This document shows positions 1 to 8,255 of a stretch of 18,319 nucleotides of DNA, in pieces. This DNA comes from Sporisorium sorghi. Lineage: Eukaryota; Basidiomycota; Ustilaginomycetes; Ustilaginales; Ustilaginaceae. The stretch lies in contig JALCCG010000369.1 of assembly GCA_023212695.1 (NCBI GenBank), forward strand, positions 1-18,319, in the 5' to 3' direction. Under the pieces are notes generated by a model that saw only the letters and a program-made list of their open reading frames with translations, was not told the DNA's origin and did not search any database. Each line of letters begins with the position of its first letter. The stretch's first letter is position 1. The translations under genes and the position numbers were made by a program.

Positions 1-90
1 GCCTCCACAGAAAAAAAAAAAAATCGAAAAAAAAAAAAAATCAAAAAATCAAAAAAAATCAGAATTTTGAACGCGTTTTCTGCCGGAATA

Positions 91-135
<45 letters not shown>
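1..135. repeat. Interrupted poly-A array, TA run and poly-T tract upstream of rrp6
   Basis: The first 60 bases are A-runs of about 13, 14, 6 and 8 separated by TC or TCG. A run of alternating T and A spans roughly 88-107 and passes directly into 29 consecutive Ts (107-135). A palindromic ACGCGT, the core of fungal MluI cell-cycle boxes, lies at 71-76; one six-base match may be chance. Poly(dA:dT) tracts commonly exclude nucleosomes in fungal promoters, and this one ends about 120 bp before the rrp6 start codon, so it is probably part of that promoter. Homopolymer lengths may be affected by sequencing error. Confidence 0.8.
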
Positions 136-257
136 GGTACATACGACGATCATCGTCCTCATCATTCGTCATTCCTGATCACCACCACCACTACGACCTC
201 GCATTCACACCGCCGACCGCAGTGCGTGTCTGCTTGCTGAACATACCGCAGCTCACC

Positions 258-3119
258 ATGGCGAAAGCAGCAGCGAAGAGATCGAACTCGAGCTCGTCCA
301 AACCCTCAGCCTCCGCCACTGCGACCTCCTCGTCAGCCTCATCGTCGTCCGCATCGACTCCAGAGCCTGCCACGTCAACCCTACCCGACCCCCAAACCGA
401 CTTATCCGCCTACCTGCTCAAGCTGCAATCCGCCCTGCAACCGCTCACGCGCAATGCAGCCGCCATCCCCGCACACGGCGACCTCGCCTTCCACCGCAGC
501 ATGGACCGCAAGCTCGCCAAGAAGCTCGACGCCGAGTCGGATCGCGTGCTGGCGTCGATATCGCAGCTCGCGAGCTGGATAGCCAGCGACTCGCGCGCGC
601 CCAAGGTCCCGCTTGCCAAGGCGGGTGCTTCCACGACAAAGAAGCAGAAAGGGAGCATGACGCTAGATCTGGATCTGGCCGATGTCACGACCACCGAGAG
701 CTTTGCGAGCAACTTGGGCGAGCTGGTCGATCATCTTTTGGAGAGTGCGGATACTTGCTTGGATGAGTACACGGGCAAGCTCGCGCCTAGGAAAGTAGGT
801 GCTGCTGCTGACGATGCCGCCGAGGGTGTGGGGGAGAGCGGCAGTGCGAGGGTGGCAGCCATGACGGCGGTGCAGAATGGGAAGGCGCTGCCCAAGACGG
901 GGAATCTGCCGTCCTGGGTGTTGAATGCGCCCATTGCACCGCCGCAGAAGCAGTTTTCCACCAAACCGGACAACTCGGTTGCGACGCCGTGGCAGCCCCG
1001 GCTCAAGTACGGCAAGCCCAATGCGCAGGTTGCGCTGGGCCACGTCAACCCGCCTCGGATCGGTGTCGATGGTCAGCCCCTCCCGCGCGGGCCGAGGAGA
1101 GGGATGTACTGTGCGGAAGGCGACCCGCTCGATAACCCGTACTACCACGAGATCGTGCACGCTTCCCCGCCCACGCACGCGCTCTCCAAACCCGACGCAT
1201 CCACCACAACCCCTCCTCCCGCGCTCAACCCCAAAGATCCCGCACTCTCCACCGACACATGCCCCTTCCAGTGGGTCACCACCAAAGCGCAGCTGCTCGA
1301 CCTCGGCGCCCACCTCGACGAGCCCCGCGTCCAGGAAATCGCCATCGACCTCGAGCACCACTCGTACCGCACCTACCAGGGCATCGTATGTCTCATGCAG
1401 CTCTCCACGCGCTTCGGCGACTTTATCGTCGACACTCTCTCCGACGAGGTGCGTCAGCACGCCGAACTGCTCAACACCGCCTTCACCCACCCGGCCAAAG
1501 TCAAAGTGCTGCACGGGGCGAACCACGACGTGCTCTGGCTCCAGCGCGATCTCGGACTGTACCTCGTCAACCTGTTCGACACGTACCACGCCACCAACGT
1601 GCTCGCGTTCCCCAGCCACGGCCTCGGCTATCTCATGGCGCGCTACTGCAACTTCGACGCGGACAAGCGCTACCAGCTCGCCGACTGGCGTATTCGACCA
1701 TTGCCGAGGGAGATGCTCTACTACGCTCGCAGCGACACCCATACGCTGCTGTACATCTACGACTGTCTGCGGCACGAGCTCATGGAGTCCGGCGGCGTGG
1801 GCGCCATCCGCGAGGTGTTTGAACGCAGCAAAGACGTGGCCATGGCGACTTATGCCAAAGAGGTGTGGGACAGCGAGGGCGAGTCCCGGGAAGGTTGGCG
1901 CAGCGTCTGGCGCAAGTGGGGCGGCGAAGCCGCCCTCGGCACGGAGGAGCGTAGAGAGGTGAAGGAGATGAAGCGCGACGAACGGCTGGTGCGCGCGCTG
2001 CATAGGTGGAGGGACGGCGTGGCGAGAGACGAGGACGAGTCGCCGCGCTACGTGCTGGGTGCGAGCAATCTGATGATGTTGGCGGCGAGGGCACCGACGA
2101 GTCGGGAGGGCGTGATGGCGTGTATCCCGCCCAATGCGAGTGGGTTGAAGAAGAGGGTCGACGAGCTGGTGCAGTTGATCACGGACGAGTTGAAGGGGTG
2201 GGAGACGGATCAGCTAGCTAAAAAGGACAAGGTGTCCGCCGCGCTGTCCAAGGAGGACGATGAGATGGACGTCGGCGAGGCCATTGCGCGTGCTCCTCCC
2301 CAACAGCATCAACAGCCGGTGCTGCCGTCAATCTCAGCCATCAGCAACGTCGCAGCCACACAGCCGCCCGTCGACGTCTCGATCTGGTCCACCGCCGACA
2401 CTACTGGCCCAACCACCAACACACCCCTGCGCTCCGGCGTACGAGGTGCAGTGCGATCGCTCGCATCCAACCTGTTCGGTCGATCCGCTGCCCCTGCGGC
2501 ACAATTGACGCTCAACGCAACCACGTCCAAGCTGTTCGTCACGCTGTCCGCCTCCCCTCCCAACAGTGCCGCTTCGGCTCGGATCGACGCGGTGAAGGCC
2601 GGGTTCGTGGACGACGTCGGCGCGCTCGTCGGCGGTACCGCTGCACTGGACGATGTGGTCATGCATGCGGAAATCGTCGCGCCGATCGCTGCCACTCCCA
2701 CCACGGCGGCGGTGGCGGAGGAGGAGACGCAACCCCCGGCACCCGAAACAGCAGACACGGACCAAGAGCCCGAAACGGACTTTATCGTCGTTTCCACCGA
2801 CTCGAAGAAAAAGTCCAAAAAGCCCACTACGCAAAACGCCGCAGGTACGTCCAAAAAGGAGCGCAAGGAGAAACGCAAGGCCGAACACGCCGCTTCACCC
2901 GCAGCACCCAAGCAGCAGAGGCGCGAGAAGGTCTCGGCCGAGTTCGACTTTGAGGCTGCTGGCGATGCGTTTTCGTCCCCTGCACCTGCTAGGGATGACG
3001 GTAAGAAGGGTAAGAAGGCGAAGAAGGATGGAGCAAAGAAGGACCAGGAGGACGAGAGCATCTTCCGACAGCCTAGAGATAGGGCGCGGCGCAAGACGGG
3101 TATGGGGAGCACCATGTAG
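258..3119 (+). CDS. rrp6: Rrp6/EXOSC10-type 3'-5' exoribonuclease of the nuclear exosome
   Basis: This encodes a 953-aa DEDD-Y RNase, the distributive 3'-5' exonuclease that joins the nuclear RNA exosome for rRNA, snoRNA and cryptic transcript processing. A PMC2NT-like helical region (about residues 49-112), the segment that binds the Rrp47/C1D partner in known homologues, comes first. The exonuclease domain carries Exo I as D364-L-E366 (followed by HHSYRTYQG), Exo II with D424 in GANHDVLWLQRD, and Exo III as Y489-A-R-S-D493, so all four acidic metal ligands and the catalytic Tyr are present. An HRDC domain follows at about 573-650. The last 110 residues or so are Lys-rich and probably disordered, like the RNA-guiding C-terminal 'lasso' of yeast Rrp6 (inference). 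The ATG at 258 (CTCACCATGG) is preferred; an in-frame GTG upstream at 222 is not a credible eukaryotic start. Somewhat longer than yeast (733 aa) and human (885 aa) proteins. No intron is needed. Confidence 0.95.
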   Translation: MAKAAAKRSNSSSSKPSASATATSSSASSSSASTPEPATSTLPDPQTDLSAYLLKLQSALQPLTRNAAAIPAHGDLAFHRSMDRKLAKKLDAESDRVLASISQLASWIASDSRAPKVPLAKAGASTTKKQKGSMTLDLDLADVTTTESFASNLGELVDHLLESADTCLDEYTGKLAPRKVGAAADDAAEGVGESGSARVAAMTAVQNGKALPKTGNLPSWVLNAPIAPPQKQFSTKPDNSVATPWQPRLKYGKPNAQVALGHVNPPRIGVDGQPLPRGPRRGMYCAEGDPLDNPYYHEIVHASPPTHALSKPDASTTTPPPALNPKDPALSTDTCPFQWVTTKAQLLDLGAHLDEPRVQEIAIDLEHHSYRTYQGIVCLMQLSTRFGDFIVDTLSDEVRQHAELLNTAFTHPAKVKVLHGANHDVLWLQRDLGLYLVNLFDTYHATNVLAFPSHGLGYLMARYCNFDADKRYQLADWRIRPLPREMLYYARSDTHTLLYIYDCLRHELMESGGVGAIREVFERSKDVAMATYAKEVWDSEGESREGWRSVWRKWGGEAALGTEERREVKEMKRDERLVRALHRWRDGVARDEDESPRYVLGASNLMMLAARAPTSREGVMACIPPNASGLKKRVDELVQLITDELKGWETDQLAKKDKVSAALSKEDDEMDVGEAIARAPPQQHQQPVLPSISAISNVAATQPPVDVSIWSTADTTGPTTNTPLRSGVRGAVRSLASNLFGRSAAPAAQLTLNATTSKLFVTLSASPPNSAASARIDAVKAGFVDDVGALVGGTAALDDVVMHAEIVAPIAATPTTAAVAEEETQPPAPETADTDQEPETDFIVVSTDSKKKSKKPTTQNAAGTSKKERKEKRKAEHAASPAAPKQQRREKVSAEFDFEAAGDAFSSPAPARDDGKKGKKAKKDGAKKDQEDESIFRQPRDRARRKTGMGSTM

Positions 3120-3288
3120 CGCGCCACTGCGACCGGGATGGGGAAGTGGCGATCAATCAAGACGTTTCATGTGCGCAAAGGGGCGTACTCGGCGTGTGAA
3201 AGAGAAGCATTGCGTGAAACATTAAGGGCGTGCAGAGAAGCGCGATCGTGAGACATGATACAAGCGTGTGGCGCAGTGCATCCACGGG
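3120..3288. other. Convergent 3' spacer between rrp6 and the GH17 gene
   Basis: These 169 bp separate two converging stop codons and must hold both 3' UTRs and cleavage sites. No canonical AATAAA was picked out. The two transcripts may overlap at their 3' ends, which is an inference from spacing only. Confidence 0.6.
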
Positions 3289-4833
3289 TCACGGCGCCGA
3301 GCAATCCGGAATGGCCAACCCATCCTTGAACCTCTTATTCGCATCGAACAGACCCCAGTGCGCCTCCACCCCACCGTACAGCGGGTCCTTCCAGGGCTCG
3401 TCGAACGCCTCGAAAATGAAACTCGGCTGGAGCCCGCTCTGCGTCACATTGGCGTTGGACTGGCACACAAACGTCTGGAGGAACGTGTTCAGCTCCTGCA
3501 CCCCCGCCGTAGCGCCCTGATACGTCGCTAAGCGGGTTTCGTTAGCGCCCGTTGGCCAGCCAGCTTCAGCGACGTACAGCGCCGGTTTATTGGGCGCCAG
3601 CAGAGCCGTGGAGGGGGCGTTGGTGTTGGTGTACTCCCACACCCACCCGGCAGCTTGATCGACGGGTAGACCGCCGAACCACGGATGCACGTTGGCCATC
3701 ACGTAGTCCGCTCCTGACGCGAGCGTGGTCGTGATCATGCTCCCCGCATCAGCCGTGCCCACCGGAATGTACTTCGCTGTACCGTTGTTGATCGTCGCAT
3801 TGACCGAAGCGATCCTCTCCAGCAGCGTGCTCTCGCTGCCGCCATTGAGCAAAAACTCGTTGCCCACCGTAACCCCCGCTACGCTGTCCCGACCGTACGT
3901 GGCGAGTGCATCGACGACGTTCGCCACCTGTCGCTGGAACGTCGTCGAATTCGAGTCCACCCATACGGCGAGGAACACCTGCATGTCGACTTTTGTCTGG
4001 CGGATCGCCTCGAGCACGAGCTGGGATGTGGAGCAGTCGCTGCCGTACAGCCTAATCCGCTTTGTCAGCTGGGAGAGAAGCTGTATGTCCTCCGTGACAT
4101 TGCTCTGCGTCGCCCCGCACGCCGGGTACTGCGCGTGGAAGGGTGTATAGCAGATACCGTACATCGAGCGATGCAGTCGCGGGTCTTTGGCGAAACTGCT
4201 AGGGTCTCCACCCGACGTGCTCACCACCCCCGCTGTCGCCTTGCCTCCCGCACCTTGCCCGCTTCCGGAGGAGTAGTTGTCGACGATGGTGGAGTTGGTA
4301 TTGTGTCGGGTAGCGAAGAAGATGACGATCGCGCAAACGATGGCGACGGCGAGCGAGGCAACGATGACGGCCCACTTTTTCTGCCGTGGGGTGAAGCGGG
4401 CGGCGGGTTTGGCAGGGGCAAAGTCGTACGCAGTGCCTGATGCGAGCGCGGCCTGTTTGCGCGTTAGGTACCGGTCGCGTGCTTGGGCGAGCGACGTGCG
4501 CGCTGCGTCCGTGGAGCCTCGCGGCGAGTAGCACGACTCGTCCTCGGCGCTCTGGAACGACGGCATGTACCGCCCCCCAAACCCCTCGTCGGACGGCAGC
4601 GTGGGCAGGAACGGCGACGAGGTCACGTAGCCCGATGGCGCGGCGTGCAGCTCCTGCTGCGAGAGGAGCGGGGAGGTGGCGTAAGGGTAGGGCGAAGCAG
4701 AGTGCAAAGTCGAGAGGTGGTGCGGTGCTGGGATGCCAGTGTCGTCATAGTAGTCGACCGTGTCGACGTCGATGCCGTCTGAGTGCGTGCTGTGGGTTTG
4801 GGAGGACGGGGGTGAGGTGTAGCGCGTCGCCAT
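3289..4833 (-). CDS. Membrane-anchored GH17 beta-1,3-glucanase or glucanosyltransferase
   Basis: This is a 514-aa type II membrane protein without an N-terminal signal peptide. Residues 1-153 form a Ser/Pro/Tyr-containing cytosolic tail ending in basic residues. One hydrophobic helix (about 154-174) is the signal anchor, then a Ser/Gly linker (about 180-212) and a GH17 catalytic domain (about 224-514). The domain opens with MYGICYTPF and has RIRLYGSDC near 259-267. It carries the acid/base Glu in VTVGNEF (E326) and the nucleophile in VAEAGWPTG (E423), both intact, and ends with the FEAFDEPWK and HWGLFD blocks. Seven N-glycosylation sequons (N180, 245, 295, 345, 350, 431, 462) all lie after the helix, which supports an exoplasmic catalytic domain. 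Known relatives are the yeast Scw4/Scw10/Scw11/Bgl2 group and transmembrane BTGC-type enzymes of filamentous fungi, which cut or remodel wall beta-1,3-glucan. Exact activity (hydrolysis or transfer) cannot be read from sequence. The start at 4833 has an excellent context (CAACCATGG). Confidence 0.94.
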   Translation of the reverse strand: MATRYTSPPSSQTHSTHSDGIDVDTVDYYDDTGIPAPHHLSTLHSASPYPYATSPLLSQQELHAAPSGYVTSSPFLPTLPSDEGFGGRYMPSFQSAEDESCYSPRGSTDAARTSLAQARDRYLTRKQAALASGTAYDFAPAKPAARFTPRQKKWAVIVASLAVAIVCAIVIFFATRHNTNSTIVDNYSSGSGQGAGGKATAGVVSTSGGDPSSFAKDPRLHRSMYGICYTPFHAQYPACGATQSNVTEDIQLLSQLTKRIRLYGSDCSTSQLVLEAIRQTKVDMQVFLAVWVDSNSTTFQRQVANVVDALATYGRDSVAGVTVGNEFLLNGGSESTLLERIASVNATINNGTAKYIPVGTADAGSMITTTLASGADYVMANVHPWFGGLPVDQAAGWVWEYTNTNAPSTALLAPNKPALYVAEAGWPTGANETRLATYQGATAGVQELNTFLQTFVCQSNANVTQSGLQPSFIFEAFDEPWKDPLYGGVEAHWGLFDANKRFKDGLAIPDCSAP

Positions 4834-5664
4834 GGTTGCGGCGGAGCTCTCTCGAGGGCTGTGAGGGTGCGAGTGTTAGTGATGCTAATGATGATTGTGA
4901 TGATGGGAGTGGTGGTGGTGGTGGTGTTGGAGGAGCTAATAAAGCAACCAAATCTCAGCCCTTCCGAGCTTGCATACGGCCCACCTCTTTCATTTAGCGG
5001 AACAGTGGGGGAGACTGCGAAGCTTGGCAGTGTGAGCACAATCTAGGGAGCCGCCCAGTTCCGTATGCAAGAGACAAAGCCGAGTCTCGACCTGCAGCCC
5101 GACCCCTATACAGAGTCAGGGAGAACGTCGTTGGGTGTAGATGCTCTTCTAACCTTTTTTGTTTTGTTTTTTTGTTTTTTGTTCATACAGCCACGGCCTG
5201 ATCCTTCCTCTCCCTCCCCAGCTTCTCACTCGGCGCTCTCTTCGCATTGATCTCATCGAGATAAGGATAGCGTGTGATAGTCACAGCGCCTGGAAGCATC
5301 CATGCGAGCGAGCCAATAGCTGGAAGAGGGGTCAAAGCACCATGCGAGAAAAGAGAAACAGGGGCTCTCGCTGTGTTTGACAGCTTGGCAAAGTGACACG
5401 AAAATGCCCCCTTTTTCTCCAATTTCTCTCCAATTTGCTTGGCTCTCTCTCTCTCTCGCAGCAACGGAAAGTCAGAGCCGTGCATCACGTGGAGTTCCGT
5501 CAATTACATAAGCATGACATCGACGCGCGAAGGAAAAAAGGAAGAAATCCAACTCTTTTTTTTTTTTTTTGGTCTTGCTGCTGTCCAGATCGTGTTCCAT
5601 CCTTCATCGACTCACTACCATCTCAAACCCTCGCATACTATACACCCTGCCATTCTCAACAACG
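4834..5664. promoter_or_regulatory. Divergent intergenic promoter region of the GH17 and uS11m genes
   Basis: The 831 bp between divergent start codons hold all upstream control for both genes unless it lies in transcribed parts. Visible elements are a (GGT)n run (4911-4926), a T-rich tract interrupted by G (about 5154-5183), GATAAG (5260-5265), CCAAT (5313-5317), a (CT)n run (5443-5457), the palindrome CACGTG (5486-5491) and about 16 Ts (about 5555-5570). CCAAT is bound by the Hap2/3/5 complex, which controls many respiratory genes in fungi. CACGTG is the E-box bound by Cbf1-type bHLH factors. Both lie closer to uS11m (about 350 and 175 bp from its ATG), so assignment to that gene is plausible but inferred. 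No clear TATA box was assigned. Confidence 0.5.
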
Positions 5665-6528
5665 ATGCTGCGAGGACTGTTGACAAGACACTCAGCGACG
5701 GCACTGCGGGGCGGCGAATCTTCGTCGTCGTCCATGTGCTGTCAGCAATATCGACCCTCTACCTCGGCCCTGCATCGCAACTTTGCAACTTCACGATCAA
5801 TTTTCGAGCAAGACGACAAGTCGGCATCGACGCAGCAGCAGCTCGAATCGCAGGCTTCGGTTCGACCTACCACCGACCCTTCCTCGGCTGGTAGTAGCAG
5901 CAATGTCTCGGATGCTCTGCAACGCGATCTCTCTTGCTCCGAGGACGAAGTGGAAGCGTCGTCCTCGAGCAACGGCACTGGGAGACAGGCGGCGCCTTCG
6001 AACCTGGACGACATCCTGGGCTCCATCTCTGCCGTCTCCGCGCTCCCTGGCTCCGACGCCGCTTCCACAGAATCCACGACCCCTGCCTTCCGCGACCGCT
6101 CCTCCCCCCTAGTCCGCGGTTCCCGCTACGCAACGCCGCTCTTCCACACCACCACCACCCTCCCGCACCGCCTCTTTGTCAACGCCTCGCGCAACAACAC
6201 CATCCTCACACTCACCTCCCCCTCCGGCGACCCGCTCGCCTCCGCCTCCGGTGGCAGCGTCGGGTTCAAGAAATCCGCACGATCGGGTTACGAGGCAGGC
6301 TACAGAGCCGCGTTCAGCATGTTTGGCAAGATCAACGAGTTCAAGGACGCCTGGAGGGTGCAGCATCTGGAGGTGCTGTGGAACGGGTTTGGACAGGGAA
6401 GGGAGGCTGTTTTCAGGGCGTTGTTGGCAGGCGAGGGCCAGGGGACTAAGAATCTGATTAGCAAGATGACGGATAAGACGCCGGTCAAGATTGGCGGTGT
6501 GCGGCCGAAGAAGCGCAGGATGTTGTGA
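5665..6528 (+). CDS. mrps11: Mitochondrial small-subunit ribosomal protein uS11m
   Basis: This encodes a 287-aa mitochondrial relative of bacterial ribosomal protein S11, a platform protein of the small subunit near the mRNA exit. The S11 domain occupies about residues 169-287. It starts at RLFVNASRNNT, contains the Gly/Ser-rich SASGGSVGFK segment and ends with TPVKIGGVRPKKRRML, matching the basic family C-terminus that contacts 16S-like rRNA. The N-terminus is a good import presequence: MLRGLLTRHSATALRGG has Arg but no acidic residue until E18. A second cleavage signal of the Oct1/Icp55 type (R-x-F-x-x-S) appears at R38-N-F40-A-T-S43. Between about residues 48 and 165 lies a Ser-rich low-complexity extension absent from bacterial S11. 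The ATG at 5665 is chosen; the frame stays open upstream to a TTG inside the poly-T tract, which cannot be the start. The yeast counterpart is named MRPS18. Confidence 0.93.
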   Translation: MLRGLLTRHSATALRGGESSSSSMCCQQYRPSTSALHRNFATSRSIFEQDDKSASTQQQLESQASVRPTTDPSSAGSSSNVSDALQRDLSCSEDEVEASSSSNGTGRQAAPSNLDDILGSISAVSALPGSDAASTESTTPAFRDRSSPLVRGSRYATPLFHTTTTLPHRLFVNASRNNTILTLTSPSGDPLASASGGSVGFKKSARSGYEAGYRAAFSMFGKINEFKDAWRVQHLEVLWNGFGQGREAVFRALLAGEGQGTKNLISKMTDKTPVKIGGVRPKKRRML

Positions 6529-6574
6529 TTGCGAGACTCTGTCCATGAATGATTGCTGTCCGCAGTCACAATGA

Positions 6575-6575
<1 letters not shown>

Positions 6576-6607
<32 letters not shown>
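6576..6607 (+). repeat. (GAC)n microsatellite, about 10 units
   Basis: A perfect trinucleotide run begins after ATGAT and ends before AAAAGAGG. It lies about 50 bp downstream of the uS11m stop codon, so probably in the 3' UTR or the intergenic DNA. Runs like this vary in length between strains. Confidence 0.95.
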
Positions 6608-6857
6608 AAAGAGGTTGGCTACCAACACTCGCCCGTTGTTTGTGCTTTTACGTTTCAAAAACGAGATTCGCTGGCAGGCTTGCATCTGTGTGATTGTTGT
6701 CCGGACTCGCTGTGACTTGAGCGAAGGGGGTTTGTTGCTATCGAGGTCGTGCGCAATCGTGAGGCTTTGCTTGAGAGCCGTGACAAGCCTGTCAATCTAG
6801 CAGGGAGAGCAGTCTCCCAGCGCGAATGCGCGAGAGCATCGGGGCGACATCCCGATT

Positions 6858-6893
6858 CAAAAAATAAAATAAAAAATAAAAAAATAAAAAAAT
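6858..6893 (+). repeat. A-rich tract of AAAAT-type units
   Basis: A stretch of A-runs broken by single Ts lies about 150 bp upstream of the DUF92 start codon. It matches in position the poly(dA:dT) tracts seen upstream of other genes in the window and may be a nucleosome-depleting promoter element (inference). Confidence 0.8.
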
Positions 6894-7043
6894 GCGCACC
6901 TGCACCAACGCACAGACGCACTTTAGCTGAACCCTTGTTTCCTCTCCCTGCCTTCCCCTCTCCGCTTCTCTCCTCGACTCGATCACATCGGCATCACCGC
7001 TCAAGCGCTCACCCACCCATCCACCGCGACACATCTGCGCGCA

Positions 7044-8012
7044 ATGTCGGACCTCTACCCGATCCCACTCGGCATCGCCGCGTACCTTGGCTACTCCGGC
7101 TACCGCAAAGGATCGCTTTCACTCGACGGGGCCGTGACAGCAACGCTCGTTGGGTACGCCACCATGGCCAACCCTTTCGTCGGCTACGGTCTGACGCTGA
7201 TCACGTTCTACCTGGCCGGATCCAAGGCGACCAAGTTCAAGGCTCGGGTTAAGGAGCAGCTCGAGACGCATGCTCCTTCCGACTCTGCGGAGACGGCGAA
7301 GGCGGGAAAGAGGGATACGTCCGCGGGCAATCGGAACGCGCTGCAGGTGATGTGTAACAGCGCGACGGCGGTGCTGGCGTGTGTGGCGTTCAGGGTGCTC
7401 AATCGTCATGTGGTGAATGTGGATCCGCTGTCGAGGGTGACGCTGACCGCGGTGGGGGTGACGAATTTGACGCTGACGCTGGTCGTGGCGGGGCACTATG
7501 CGGCGTGTATGGGCGACACGCTTGCGTCGGAGCTCGGCATCCTCTCGCGCTCCCCGCCGCGCCTTATCACTAATCCGCTGCGGAAGGTCCCGCGCGGGAC
7601 AAACGGCGGCGTATCTGCCCTCGGCCTGCTCGTCTCCGCGCTCGGCGGCTCCATTATCGCCCTCACGCAGTCGCTCGCGCTCCTCGCGCACCATCGCTCC
7701 TCCACGCTTAGGGTTAGCTGGAACACCCATGCCAGGCTGCTGGCCCTGCTCACAGCAGCAGGCCTCGCAGGCTCGCTCATCGACAGCCTCCTAGGCGCAA
7801 CCCTCCAGCAGACACTCTACAACCCCGCAACGGGCAAAGTGCTCGTCGGCGGCCACGTCACAGACGTGCTCGACGGTGAAAAGCAAGACGATCAGAACGC
7901 TTCGTGGGTCAAAGTGGCCGGGGTGGATGTGCTCAGTAACAATGCGGTCAACTTTGTGGCGTCCGCGGTGACGGCGCTGCTGACCGCGTGCGTTGGGAGC
8001 AGGGTGTTTTGA
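7044..8012 (+). CDS. DUF92/TMEM19-family polytopic membrane protein
   Basis: This encodes a 322-aa integral membrane protein with several hydrophobic segments: about residues 7-20, 31-58, 100-117, 130-153, 188-214, 230-251 and 300-317. Family landmarks are present and intact: GKRDTSAGNRNALQV followed by CN (about 88-103), GDTLASELG (157-165), SPPRLIT followed by KVPRGTNGGV (170-190), GSLIDSLLGATLQ (243-255) and the C-terminal VLSNNAVNFVAS (about 296-307). DUF92 includes human TMEM19, bacterial and archaeal members, and plant VTE6, which phosphorylates phytyl phosphate for tocopherol synthesis. A prenyl- or lipid-phosphate kinase role is therefore possible, but the fungal substrate is unknown and not inferred further. 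Length is close to that of TMEM19 (336 aa). The ATG at 7044 gives the expected hydrophobic N-terminus; no intron is required. The GDT acidic motif and GTNGGV loop are the likely active-site candidates (inference). Confidence 0.93.
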   Translation: MSDLYPIPLGIAAYLGYSGYRKGSLSLDGAVTATLVGYATMANPFVGYGLTLITFYLAGSKATKFKARVKEQLETHAPSDSAETAKAGKRDTSAGNRNALQVMCNSATAVLACVAFRVLNRHVVNVDPLSRVTLTAVGVTNLTLTLVVAGHYAACMGDTLASELGILSRSPPRLITNPLRKVPRGTNGGVSALGLLVSALGGSIIALTQSLALLAHHRSSTLRVSWNTHARLLALLTAAGLAGSLIDSLLGATLQQTLYNPATGKVLVGGHVTDVLDGEKQDDQNASWVKVAGVDVLSNNAVNFVASAVTALLTACVGSRVF

Positions 8013-8040
8013 ATGCGATGTACTTTTAGGATGGTAAAGG

Positions 8041-8068
8041 TGCGTGCGTGCGTGCGTGCGTGCGTGCG
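8041..8068 (+). repeat. (TGCG)7 microsatellite
   Basis: Seven perfect TGCG units start 29 bp after the DUF92 stop codon, probably in its 3' UTR. Alternating purine-pyrimidine sequence of this kind can adopt Z-DNA under supercoiling (established for such sequences; not shown here). Confidence 0.95.
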
Positions 8069-8255
8069 ACCGGTTGCCATATGGTGAAGCTCGAGATCGC
8101 TTTGGAAGGTTCGTCCTGGCTGCTGCATCACGGTTACTGGAGGCGGAGCCCGGTATTGCAGAGCCTCCTCGTATCCAGTCAACCACGGGAGGACCGCAGA
8201 AAGAGGACCGCAACTTGCGCCTACCGTCGATCACGAGCAGTGAGCGTCTGCGTGG

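Larger units (their letters stand above)
6529..7043. other. Intergenic region between uS11m and the DUF92 gene
   Basis: This 515-bp tandem-orientation spacer holds the uS11m 3' UTR and the DUF92 promoter. It contains a (GAC)n microsatellite just after the uS11m stop and an A-rich tract of AAAAT-like units about 150 bp before the DUF92 ATG. The last 80 bp before that ATG are pyrimidine- and C-rich, as in many fungal 5' leaders. No additional ORF is credible: those present read through simple repeats. Confidence 0.6.

Noticed and set aside
222..257. N-terminal extension of Rrp6 from an upstream in-frame GTG
   Set aside because: Non-ATG start in poor context, while the ATG at 258 has a near-perfect context.
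925..1962. 345-codon plus-strand frame overlapping rrp6
   Set aside because: Arg/Ser/Thr/Pro-rich alternate frame over a domain with intact catalytic motifs in the main frame; no start in a favourable context.
663..2003. 446-codon open frame on the minus strand inside rrp6
   Set aside because: It is fully antisense to the exonuclease and HRDC domains; long antisense frames arise from GC-rich third positions. Its protein has no recognisable domain.
5569..5664. N-terminal extension of uS11m from an in-frame TTG
   Set aside because: Starts within a poly-T tract and would bury the mitochondrial presequence.
7708..7718. TTAGGGTTAG telomere-like string
   Set aside because: Fewer than two units, within the conserved DUF92 coding sequence; chance match.
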